64,000 bases of DNA from assembly GCF_036323735.1 (NCBI RefSeq), contig NW_026947372.1, positions 453,947 through 517,946 on the forward strand, read 5' to 3'. Under the pieces are notes generated by a model that did no database searches, was not told the DNA's origin, and saw nothing but the letters and a program-made list of their open reading frames with translations. Source of the stretch: Rattus norvegicus (Eukaryota > Chordata > Mammalia > Rodentia > Muridae). Below, one piece after another: positions 23,790 to 35,099 of this stretch (position 1 is its first letter; every line of letters starts with the position of its first letter). Both the position numbers and the translations under genes were made by a program.

Positions 23790-25090
23790 TGCCCTGGCAC
23801 CACACTCCTCCAGGCTCCCACCATTTTCAGTCCCTCCCTCTATACTGTCCCCTTCTTCTCTGAGAGAGTGGAGAACCCCTCTGGGTGCACCCTCTCCCCT
23901 GGCACATCAAGTCTCTGCAGGACTAGATTCATCGTCTCCCACCAGGTCCTGAAAACGCAGCCCGGGTAGGAGAACAGGATCCACAGACAGGCGACGGGTT
24001 TAGTGACCCCACGTGAAGACCATTGTGCTCCTCTGCCTCTCTCAGCTCTTCAGTGAGACTCACTGAGCTCCATCGGATATTTGGCCGTGCGCCTCTGCTT
24101 CTGTGTCAGTTGGCTTCTCGGTGGAGCCTTGCAGAGGACAATAATGCTACCCACCCTTCTGTAAACATAAGAAAGGGCCATTAATAATTTTAGGGTTTGC
24201 CGTATGCCCATAGGATAAGACTCCCATTCATCCACTTATCCTTTGGACATTCCCTCATTTCCTCTTCCATCTCCGTCCCTGTGTCCCTTATAGAGAGGAC
24301 AAATCCTGGGTCAAAATTTTGGGAGTGGGTTTGTGTCCTTATCATTCCACCTTGAGTCCTCTGTGGGTACGGAAAGTGACCATTTCAGTATCTGTATCCC
24401 CACTGCTATGAGTCTCAGCTAAAGTCACCCTCATGGATGGCGAGGTAGCCTCACCCATCCCAGATTGCTGGCAAAGCATAGAGATAGCGCCCATCCTGGA
24501 CAGTCACTGATTTCAGTCTATTCTCTTGGCCCTCTGTCCCTCTTGCCCGTCTCTTCCAAGAAATGATTCTCAAACCCCATATCCCTTCCCATCCCCACAG
24601 CCACCCAATCCTTTCCTTCCATCTGCCTCCTCTCCTTATTTTATTCCTCCTTCTGTGTGGATTTCAAGCATTTTCTTCGGCCTTTTATCTTGTTTAGCCT
24701 CTTTGTTTCCATAGATAATAGTCTGTGAATTCTATACTTTATGGCTTATACCCTCTTTTAAGTGAATATCTACAAGTTATTTTGGGTCTCAGTTACCCCA
24801 TTCAGAACAATACTTTCTCATTCCATCTACTTGACCGAAGCTTCACAATTTTTCATTGCTGCATAGTATTTCATTGTGTAAATGAACCACATTTTCGGTA
24901 GCCTTTCCTTGGTTGAGGAGCATCTGGGTTATTTCTATTTTCTGCTCATTATGAAGAATGCAGCTAGGAACATGATGGAGCACATGCCCTAGTGGTATGG
25001 CAGAAGTCTTTTCAGATATAAGGCCAGGAGTAGTATAGCTGAATCTTTTGGAAGAATATTCCGCATTTTCTCAGAGTCCACTGGATAGAT
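23790..25090 (-). mobile_element. Lx-type L1 3' end, minus strand
   Basis: Lx 3'UTR landmarks include 'ctggcacatcaagtctctgc', 'ggagaacaggatccacagac' and 'cccacgtgaagacca'. From about 24700 the sequence enters the end of ORF2 ('cattgctgcatagtatttcattgtg', 'ctgggttatttctattttctg'). It is degenerate and 5'-truncated near 25090. Confidence 0.8.
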
Positions 25091-25329
25091 ATTTAAAGTC
25101 ATTATACGGAGATGATCTTACACCAGGAAATGGTATTTGTATCCTGATATTTATCTGCTTCCTCAAAGGAGGTTGCCCTTACTACACCTCAATCATGGAC
25201 TCAGGAGATCGCATATAAATCTCCCCATTTTAACTGTTCAGTAAATGCTAGAACCTATGACAGGTAGCCAGAGGGGAAAGTTGGTACTGGAGTGTTGAGG
25301 GTAGGGTTAGATAGAGGGTCAGAAGAGGG

Positions 25330-25660
25330 TAAAAGAGGTATAGTATTATTACTATATAATAATTTAATATACTAACAATATATTAAACTTAATTATATTT
25401 TACCATGATATCAATATATATTAATTTAATATATTAATATAATATATATTAATTATATATTATCATATTGCTGATATATATAATTTAATATGTTAATATA
25501 ATATATTAATATTAATTAGGTTATTATGTTAGAATATGACAATTTAATATATTAATTTATTATAATAATAATTTATATATGTAAACACACATATACATAT
25601 ATATTATATCTATATCTATCCATCTATCTATATATAATATATATATTGCATGATATGTAA
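25330..25660. repeat. AT-rich low-complexity tract
   Basis: About 330 bp of TTAATATATTAA-like sequence with a short (TATC)n run near 25606-25630. Local hairpins are likely, but no gene is visible. Confidence 0.8.
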
Positions 25661-25809
25661 CTTCAACGAAGTTAACTCCAAGTGGAGCTCACAAGTTTAT
25701 GTGAAATGCTGAGGACAGAATAAGTCTTTACAGTTCAGTTTGCTTATATGGAGGATCACTTTGATGGGTTTTCATAGACTTAACCATTCCTTCCGCCTCA
25801 GGTCCTCCT

Positions 25810-28065
25810 GAGATGAGCCTACTTGATGGCACTGGTTGGCCGATTCATATGTTCTTGTATTTTTTTTCCTAGCATTTTACCTAGTATTTTTTCCACCAAT
25901 ATTCTTAAGGGAAATTCATCTGAAATTCTTTCTTTGTTGAGTCGTTTTCTTATTTAGGTGTCAGGGCGACTGTGCTGTCATTGAATCAGTTTGGCAATTT
26001 TCCTCCTGTTTCTGTGTTTCAGAATAGGTTGAGAATTCTTTGAAAATCTGGAAGGAGTCTGTGCTCAAACAATCTGGCCCTCGGGCTTTTTCAGTGGGGA
26101 AACTTTTAATTACTGTTTGTGTCTCTTTAGGTGTTGTAGAGCTATTTACATAGTTTATCTTACCTCAGTTTACCTGTTTTCAGTGTTATCCATCTACACA
26201 ATCATCCATATCGTTCAGAGCTTCTAATTTTGTAGAAAGCTGGTTTTTAAAGTGAGACCTAAGGATTCTGTGACTTTCATCAGTGTCCATCGATGCGGCT
26301 CCCTTTTCATTTCAGATTTTCTTATTTGGATGCTGTCTCACCTCCTAGTAGATTATCTATCTTAGGGTTTGTCTGTCTGGTTGATTTTACCAAGGAACCA
26401 GCTATTGATTTTGTTGATCTTTGTATTCTCTTTGTTTCTCATGGATCACTTTCACCCCGAGTCTGATCATTTCTTGCTGTCTCCTCCTTTAATATGTATT
26501 TGCTTCTTTTTATTCTAGAGTTTTCAAGCGTGCTGGGAAGTTGTTAGTGTGCTGTCTCTCTGGTTTCTTTATGAAAGCTCTCTGTGCTGCATGTGCACAT
26601 TCCTCTTAGTACTGCTTTCCTTAAGTCCCTTAAGTTTGCAGACGCTGTGTCTTCATTTTCATTGAATTCTAGGAAAGCTTTTTTTTTTTCATGCCTTCTC
26701 TGAACCAGTGGTTCTTAAGTAGAGTGCTGTTTAATTTCCGTGAGTTTATAGACCTTTTGTTATTGTTGAAGTCCAGTTTTAAGCCATGGCAATCTGAGAA
26801 TATCCAATGGTTAGCGCAGTCTTTCTGTATCTGCTTTGACTTGTTTAGTGAGGGAGAACTTGGTCAGTTTAGAATAAGATTCCATGAGGTACTGAAAAGA
26901 GAGTGTGTACTTTTGTGTTCATGTGAAATATTCTGTAGAAATCAGTGAGGTCAGATTAATTGAAACCCGTGTCAGTTATATCTTCTATTTTTATTGTTTT
27001 CTTTTTTAGTTTCTGTCTCAATGACCTGCCCTTGGTGAGATGGCACATTGATGTCCCCCACTATAAATGTGTGAGGTTCTATGTGATATTAAAACTTCAG
27101 CAATGTTTCTCTCACTAATGTTTCTACTTTTGTCTTTGTCATATAGAGATCCAGAATTGAGATGCCATTTTGGTGGATTTTTCCTCTGAGGCATATGAAG
27201 AGTCCTTCCACTTCTCTTTTGATTACTTTTGGTTGAAAGTCTGATTTGCTGGATGTTAGAATAGATACACCATCTTGTTTCTTGTGTACATTTGCTTGGA
27301 AACCTTTTTCCAACCCCTTAGTCTGAGGTTGTGTCTATCTCGGTTGCTGAATTACGTTTTTTCAGTGCAACAGGATAGATCCTGTTTTTAAATCCATTGT
27401 GTTAGCCTGTGTCCTTTTACTGTTGAGTAGAGGCCATTAATGGTTAAACGTATTAATGAGAAGTCAGATTTATTTCATGCTATTTTGATGTTGCAGTAGC
27501 AAGGTTTTATTGTTTGCAAGTTTTTTGGTTTTTGTTTTTTGATTGGGATGTTTGAGTGTGTATGTGAGTATAAGATCTGTTCTGTAGGGTGCAGTGTTTT
27601 TTTGTTTGCATGTTTTTGTTTTTGTTTTTTTGGGAATTTGTTAGAGTATGCGTGTGAATATGGGATCCTTCGGTAGGTTATGCAGTGCAATTATTAATTT
27701 CTAGAGGGAGGCAGGGATGGTTCAATTTCTGAAAATCTATCAATATAATCCACTATATAATTAAACTGAAAGAAAAAAAATCACATGATAATCTCATTAG
27801 ATGCTGAAAAAGCTTGCAAAAATATTCCAACTCCCCTTTATGTTAAAAGCATTAGAGCAATCAGGGATACCAGTTCTATGCAGAAACATTATAGAAGCAA
27901 GGGACAGAAAACCAGTACCCAACAACAACCTAAATGGAAAGAAACATAAAGCAAATCCATTAAAGTCAAGGACAATGTAAGGCTGCCCACTCTCCCTATT
28001 CAGTATAGTATTTGAAATTCTATCCAGGGTAAAAGCATGGTTCAAATTTGGATCTGACATGGAGT
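25810..28065 (+). mobile_element. L1 with 5' inversion (twin-priming structure)
   Basis: 25810 to about 27690 reads on the minus strand as L1 ORF2 from the endonuclease region (KQDGVSILTSSKSDFQPKVI at about 27220-27280) to the start of the reverse transcriptase. 27690-28065 reads on the plus strand as the following reverse-transcriptase segment ('gggatggttcaatttc', 'ctgcccactctccctattcag'). The two parts are adjacent in intact ORF2, with the end of the inverted piece matching the start of the plus piece. This is the arrangement expected when a plus-strand L1 inserts with its 5' part inverted. The 3' end and poly-A are missing. Confidence 0.82.
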
Positions 28066-28929
28066 ATTGCCTGTGAAGGAGGAATGGCACCGAGTTTTAG
28101 AACTCCTACGGTATGGCCCACTCTTCAGCACAGCCTCGTTGGACCTTGGTGAGTCATGAACCCAACGAGGGCTTCATGCAGAGTGTCGCTCGGTTATTGC
28201 ACTCATATCTCTCTTAATCTAAGAAGTGCATGAAAGTCCTCATGGAGTTTCCCACTACTCAGAGGTCAGCACCATTGGCATTTGCAATAATAGTGGTCGA
28301 GGTCTTTTAGGAATTGCCTCTGGGGCAGATCAGTATTTCCATCATTGCCCGAAGAATTGTAGAATGGTCAGCGACGACCACCACCCTTAAAATGCATTTG
28401 GAAAAATAAAATTGTTCATGAAGCTGGTTAAGATGTTTTCACTACTGACTCTGATGTAAAAAAAAAAAATTACGGAACAAGTTGAAGTTCGGACATCCTG
28501 GGACCTTTTAAGGTCAGGGAACAAGAACAATGGTGGCACAAGCTAATGGTGTGACTGTCACAAATACTGGACGGTTATTGACTGATTTCTGTCCCAGGTT
28601 TACCTTCTGCTTCCTGATGGGCTTTAATAAGGATTGCCAATCACAGAAGAGCATTCTTATCATTTAAACCAGATATGACATTTTTATACAGATGTTTAGA
28701 TTTCTGTTTTTCTAAAGATTCTTATAAGAGTACTTTTAAAGATAAATAAACAATATTTAAACATTTCTCTGTAAATTCAAATTGCTTAGGTATAAAGTTA
28801 CGTTGGCCTTGTGAGGAATTTGTTTTCTTTAGATGTACTATGTACTATTTATTCTAATACAGTATTGGGTATCACATTTTTCAGCACTAAAGAAGAGAAG
28901 AAAACTAGAACATGACAACAATTGTGTAA
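28066..28929. other. Unrecognised sequence
   Basis: About 28070-28650 has a more mixed base composition than its surroundings, could be an old retrocopy, and contains an A-run at 28458-28471. No frame longer than about 30 residues could be tied to a known protein. Confidence 0.3.
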
Positions 28930-30392
28930 TACAATATTCAATAAATTAATGGTCTATAGGGAAAATACTGCCTATTGGGAAAAAGAGAAAACCTAAAAAA
29001 TTGAACTGTATGTCATAGTAATGAACCTCAGAATAGAATATTATCTAGAAGAATCTCCTAAACTTTATGTTCCTAAATCATTTCTACCCATGCCAAGGCC
29101 CTGACTAACTTTCTACATTCAAAGCATGTAACCACTAATGAAAAACAAGAGAAGTCTCTAGCTTTAGAGAGATGGAGTATGTAAAGGTTTCCACTGTGTC
29201 ACAAGAGACACTCCTGGAAAAGGCACTCTGGAAACTGGTCAATATGAGAATAACTGTTCAGCAGGTAGGAGATGGAGGTTCTCAGTGACATCATCATTAG
29301 GCCCTTCCTGAAAAATCTCTTGTAACCTGGAGAGACCAGGCCCCTCTGTGAGGTCACAAGTGTTGATGTGACAGCACCTGCTTCTCAGGTATTCCTTCAG
29401 TATCTCTAGGGTTTACTAATTGGCCTGTAATTAAGAGTAAACAGCCATTTTTGAGGGAGAGCAAGGAGGATGAAGGGATCAGAGATGGGGAGAAGGAAGC
29501 TGCCTTTCTGTCTTGGTATAAAAAAGAAGAAAAGCATGGTCCATTGGAGAGCTCAGTGAATCCTGGGTAGGTGTTTAGTGGGTTCCCTGAAGAGACAGCC
29601 TTGATCTGAGCCTTCCACATATGGAAATCAGGAGATGAGAGCCTCTCAGAAGCATCTGGACTTCCCTGTTCTTATGGATCCTGGAAGTCAGAGAATATAT
29701 ATCATTCATTTCTTTTTTCCGAAAGCCAAGTGTTGGGAAGGGCACAGTTATTTCCTGAGAGCTCATGGCTTTTATTCTTTTTCTCAAAAAGAAAAATGTC
29801 CTAAGGAATAAGGGTTGAACAAGTATTGTATCTTCATCTCAGAGTAAACTACTCCAGGCTTTGGATCCCTATAGTGCTGTTTGTGTCAGACACTGATATC
29901 TGGGAGACAGAAGTGCTTCTAGTTGAGATTTCATCATTTAGTCTTTCACTAGTATGACTTTAACTACCATTTTCTTACAGTGACCCTTTACATTTCTGAG
30001 TCAATAGGTGAGATTAGCTAGCAGTTTCTTTTCTTTTATTTCTTCCATTTTTTCATTTTTTAGCAAATTTTATTGCTTATTTAATTGGGTATTTCTATAT
30101 TTACATTTCAAATGCTATTTTTTCCCAGTTTCCTGTCAATAAGAGCCCTAACTGATTCCCCTACCCTTCTTCTATAACCTCCCTTTCTGCACCTTGACAT
30201 TCCCTTGAACTGGGAGTCAAACCTGCGATGGACCAAGTTCTTCTCCTTCCATTGGTGCCCAACAGGGTCATCCTCTGTTACATATGCAGTTGGAGCCATA
30301 ATTCTGTGTATACACAGAATATTGGGTTAGTACCAGAAATCTCTGGTTCTTTGGCATTGTTTTTCTTATGGAGTTAAAAGCCCCTTCAGTTC
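28930..30392 (+). repeat. 2.2-kb tandem unit, copy C, left part
   Basis: This aligns with copy A from about position 300 onward ('aaagagaaaacctaaaaaattgaactgta', 'ccactgtgtcacaagagacac', 'gtgacatcatcattaggccc'). It includes TATAAAA at 29517-29523 and the minus-strand L1 3'UTR fragment from about 30050. It is split by the LTR element that starts at 30393 and resumes at 34635. Confidence 0.8.
29286..29523 (+). promoter_or_regulatory. Promoter-like cassette of unit C
   Basis: CRE-like TGACATCATCA at 29286-29296, TGAGGTCAC at 29349-29357 and TATAAAA at 29517-29523, spaced 231 bp from first motif to TATA. Function inferred. Confidence 0.3.
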
Positions 30393-30812
30393 TGTTTGGA
30401 GCGACTCTCTTGACTCCCTCCATTGTTGATGATATTATTATGGTTAGAATTAACTATCACTATTTTCATGGAAAATTCACACCTAGCTGCAAAATACTAA
30501 TACACATTTGGTGGTAAAGAAAAATAATAATATTTTAAACTTGTCCTCCTGACTAATAATATGAAAAACCTGTGAATTTTCTGATATTATGTCAACATCA
30601 GCTGATTCCCTGACCACACCAATTTGTATCTTTAGCTAGAGTAAATGTTTCTTACTTAACCCCTCCCTCTGTTATCCCTGTTATGGTATAAATTCAGCCT
30701 TGGAGGAAAATAACATTGTCGCCCTGATCTGACTCCTATCTTAACGTCCTTCTTTGCGACCCTTGTACCCAATTCTATTCCAGGCACCCTCATATCTCTC
30801 ACTTACAGAAGG
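30393..30812 (+). mobile_element. 5' LTR of LTR retroelement
   Basis: It begins TGTTTGGAGCGACTC and matches 34233-34634. Shared features include 'attattatggttagaatta', 'aatacaaatttggtgg'-like sequence, 'ttcagccttgga' and the closing 'ctcacttaca'. A TATAAA lies at 30687-30692, and the polyadenylation signal is degraded to AATAAC. The right boundary is approximate; the leader between 30812 and 31345 may include LTR-derived or inserted sequence. Confidence 0.8.
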
Positions 30813-33800
30813 CACCCAAGGTGTTTCCCTTTGAAGGTGTCCTGGATGAGAAAGCCTTTCCCTGTTAATAGACTGGTTTGTCATCTTTGTTTTGGAAGCC
30901 TTTGCTCCCCCGTGGAGCTTTTGCTCCCACCCCCAAAACCCCCCCAAAGCTTTTGCTGAGTGATGGGACAAGCATTCTCCTTTCCTCTTTTGTGACAGGA
31001 CACAGAGAATCACTCAGGACACAAAGAATAGGGTTAAAAATTTTTATTTTTTAAAAATATTTGTCCATAGTTCACCCAGGAGGTAACAATTGATTCAAAA
31101 GATAATACCCAGTTAGTGATTGTTTAATGGATGGATTAACCCTTTTACTGAAGTGTACCTTCCATAATGAATTGAAGTTATGTGCACTGTGGGTACAAGG
31201 TTGACTCTCCTTGTGTGGATGAGCAATCCCATGTATGTGGATTAAAAAACCTTATACACTCATGCTACCGCAGCGGTCACTTTGTCAATCAGTGCTCCAT
31301 GATTGCGCTCCAGAAGTGATCCACTATGGGGTCTTACAATATTTTGGTGCATCACAGAGACTGTGCTCCCTCCAGACCATAATTGGCTAAGAGATCAGAG
31401 GTAAGCTCGAGCAAGTCTGTGTTTTGTGTTCTGTGTTACTTTCTGTTTTGTCTCTTTGTCATGTTTCATCTTTGTTTCATGTTGACTTGTGTTGTCTGCC
31501 CCTATTGGCTGAAGAGTTTGAGTCCCCACTGGAGAAGGTTTAGAGTCCACTTGGTCCTGTAAGCGGACTATGGCTGTGTCAGGTCGACTTGCTTGTTGTC
31601 ACAGGCCATAGGCCCTAGAACATGCTCTAGGAAGAGAAAGGAATCTAGAGGACACTCTAGAATCCCATTGGGAGGTGGGATCAGATGGTCTGCCTCATCC
31701 CAGAAGCAGCTAAGGTTAAGCTGCATTTTGGGCTAGGTACTGAAGGTAACAGGCATCTGTGGAATTCGCTTGTAGAATGCTTTTTCTTGGTATCGTTTGT
31801 CTATTTTTTTTTCCTTTGGTATTGTTGAGTGTCTTTTTTGGCTTTTGTTTCATTTTTGGACTTGGACTAATGATAGTGTTTGAAATCATTGAACTGTTTG
31901 CTTTCTTTCTCAATAAGTTTTACTTGGTCTACTTGGTGCTTAACTTGGAAATAAATTTTTTGAGAGAAATTGTTTTCTGCCAGGGAGCATGCCTTATCTG
32001 CTGGCCCTATTGCAAGTGTGAAGTTGGTCTTCAGCATTAAGTCACCTTCCTTGTTAGTCATCATTGACATAGACAGTGCCTTTGATCCTATCACTGCAAC
32101 AGTTCTTGCCCCTGTGGTCAAAATGCTCCAGGTTGGGGTCAGGGTAGTCCCGAAAATAGTTTCAGAAAGAGTCTGCAGCAGACTGCAAGGAACTTTGTTG
32201 AGCCAGACAAAACAGGCTTTACTCTAGGATGACAAGAGTAGAAAGACTTGGCACTGGCTCTTCAGCTTACTCCAACTGGAGGCTGTGGCCACGGTCAGGA
32301 TCAATGTTTTATTTTCTATGGCCCTCTAACTCAGTAAGGCGGCTTGGTAAAGGGCTACTACTGCAGTCCTTGGAGGGCTATACTTCTATTAAAGATCAGT
32401 ACTCCAGTGTTAGTAATCTATTTTTTGGTTATAAGAGTCAGGAAACCCAACACAATCGTGACCACTGCCTCAGGAATGGCGGTAGAAACAGTCCTTAAAA
32501 CCAATTGCCTGTTACTATTGCTTACTCTCTGATATCTGAGGCTTCAGTCGGATAACACCCCCTTCAATTCTCAAGTGCTATTTTCTCCTGGTCTTTTGGC
32601 ACAAGGTCATCTAGCATGTCTGACAGCCTGGAAGAAACTACCCCCTTAAAGTAGATGAACCATACAATTATTTTATCAGCCACTTGGCATCTAGCACTCA
32701 GGTCTTAACTATCTCTCTATCCTTTTGTTATTAATTCTTACTAGAAGCCTAGTGTCCTTCAGAGGCTGGGTCTCTTGAGAGGCAGAGCCACTGAGCTGAC
32801 TCTAAGGAGCTGAGCTGAGCTGAGGACAAAGTAGAGAAACAGCTGGTAACAGACCAGCTGCCCCTCTGCTCTCCTTTTTGTTTCACAGGCACAAAGCCTG
32901 TGCTCGATTATGGCCTGGCCTTTTTGGCCCAAGAAAGCAGGCTCATTTAGCTGTGTGACTGAATGCTATTTGTCACCTATCGGGTTGTTCCACCCACTCT
33001 CACCAGGCCACCCCCTATCATTCTTGCCTGGCCCCTTACCGCTGTTCTTAAGAATTTTATCACCTAAGACACTGTGTTCTATGACTTAAAATATATCCCA
33101 TCCTGCTAATATGCATGTCCTAGATTCATGTTCTGAAGGTCCTAATTCTAAAACAAGGGGATGGTGCATCCCCCTAAATATTAAATATACCTCCACAGTG
33201 TGAAACAAGATTGATATACTTGGGGTCTTAGAATGTTTCAATCAGGTGCTGATACGGAGATCATATTTACTATAAAACTGTTAAAAGAGACAGTGCATTC
33301 TTACTGTCCCACTTTTGGGCACTGATCCAAATAAGGAGCCCAGAGAGGCACTGAACATGGTGCAAGGTACGCACAACTTCATCTACAATCTGCACTCCAC
33401 TGAGAGGACCTGCTTCCACAAAGAACTGCACCACTTCGAGAAGAATTAGAAGCCTACAACCCACTCCAGGACAGCTAAAATATGTATTCTTGAACAATGC
33501 AATACCTTTGACTTTTTGGATAATGCAATTATGATTGTTGCAGGAACCCAAATTGTATTGTCTATTTGATTTATTTTGAGAATTTAAAAAATGTTAATCA
33601 GCATGTTATTTTTCCTTCTGTGTATCAACACATTATTTTTCAGTTATTGATGCTGTACTTTAATGATGTGGGGCTTGCTTATTCCTTATTTGACATACAT
33701 GGGATACCTATTTATCTCTTTGTCTTTTGCTTATATATTCTGGCCCTTGGACATTGAATCATTTAACCAGCCTTGTTAAGTAACAGGGAGATAATATAAC

Positions 33801-34232
33801 AACAAAACCTATTCACTTATATTATCATAGGCTAACTATCGACGATGCTTTGATGAGGGTCAAACTCACCTACAAATCTCCATCCCAGTCCAGGCAAGGA
33901 CATTTATGTCCTTCAGTCAAATGAGGCCAACATTCTTTTCTGCCTACTGTCCTGATGCCTTTGATGAAAAACCAAAAAATTCTCACCCCTGCGTGCAGAG
34001 CTGGACAATCAGTGATGGATAAGAGAGTGATATATTCATGAATTAAGGGCCTAAGATAGGAGGGCCGACATTAGCTACTGCCTTATCCCATGATGGGCCC
34101 TGGCTTCAAGATTCCCTTGGCCATGTGACAAACAACACCCCAACCTAAGAGAGACAAAGTTTCCAAGGGGTTCATTCCAGGACATGCATGGCCATTGGTC
34201 ACTTTTACATTTGAATATATACAAGGGGGACA
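30813..34232 (+). mobile_element. Internal region of a non-autonomous LTR element
   Basis: No gag, pol or env frame is recognisable, and the longest ORFs are about 90 codons with no domain. A tRNA primer-binding candidate beginning TGGTGC lies at 31345. It is followed by a T/G-rich leader (31420-31500) of the type seen in VL30-like gamma-retroviral elements. A polypurine tract AAGGGGGA at 34223-34230 lies directly before the 3' LTR. The element is about 4.24 kb with both LTRs, so it probably depended on proteins supplied in trans. Class assignment to ERV1/VL30-like is tentative. Confidence 0.6.
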
Positions 34233-34634
34233 TGTTGGTTGCGATTCCCTAGAAGCCCTCCATTGTAGATGTTATTATTATGGTTAGAATTAAGTATAGA
34301 AAATCCCCAGCCGGATGCAGAAGACTAATACAAATTTGGTGGTCAAGAAAATAATAATATGATAATGTTTTCCTGCTGATTAATAATATGACAAACCTGC
34401 AAACTCTCTGACATTCTTTCAACATCAGTCCGTGACCAAACAAATCCTGTGTTTTTGCCCTACGTAAATGTTTCTTAGTTCCCCCTCCCTCTGTTACCCC
34501 TTTTATGGAATAAATTCAGCCTTGGAGAAAAATAAAATTGACGCCTTGTTCAGACTCTTGTCTTGGCATCGTTCTTCGCATCTTTGTCCCACATTCTCTT
34601 CCAGGTACCCTCAGAACCCTCACTTACACAACAT
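34233..34634 (+). mobile_element. 3' LTR of LTR retroelement
   Basis: It starts TGTTGGTTGCG just after the polypurine tract and ends near 'acaaca', giving TGTT...AACA ends. The polyadenylation signal AATAAA is at 34531-34536. The flanking host sequence resumes as 'ttgtaatcctttctc', exactly where unit D has 'ttgtaatgctttctc'. Confidence 0.85.
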
Positions 34635-34805
34635 TTGTAATCCTTTCTCAAAATCAACCAACAACAGATCAGTTGTCAGGAAACTAGTTTGGCACTAGCA
34701 TTCACTTCCGTATTTGATATGCTCTAGCTGTGTCTCTCAGGAAAGATCTATATCCGGTACCTGGCAGCATGCATTTCATAGCTTCATCACTCATATCTAG
34801 TTTTG

Positions 34806-34869
<64 letters not shown>

Positions 34870-35099
34870 GTGTCTCCTACAGCAAAGAGGTTAGGTAGAA
34901 ATTTAGCATGGATTCTGCGCAACTAGGTCAAGAATTTAGAATCCACAAATGACAATGGCAAATAATCTCACTCCTGTTCTTATGAACCTTTGAAGTTGAG
35001 GTTTAACTGGACCTCAAGCCATTCCTCTCACTGCCCATTCTCCTAAGTATGATGTATGGCCTGAAGAAATGATCATGGTAAAATATCCCAAATCATCAA
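34635..35099 (+). repeat. 2.2-kb tandem unit, copy C, right part
   Basis: Continuation of unit C after the LTR element: the rest of the L1 3'UTR fragment ('ggcactagcattcacttccg', 'ctagctgtgtctctcaggaaa') and the unit end ('aactaggtcaagaatttagaatcc'). A (TA)n run at 34808-34866 is specific to this copy. Confidence 0.8.
34808..34866. repeat. (TA)n microsatellite
   Basis: About 29 TA units, expanded from the short 'tgtatatgta' found at the same place in other units. Confidence 0.95.

Noticed and set aside
31759..32498. ORFs of 85-93 codons inside the LTR element
   Set aside because: Overlapping on both strands with no gag, protease or polymerase motif; treated as non-coding internal sequence.
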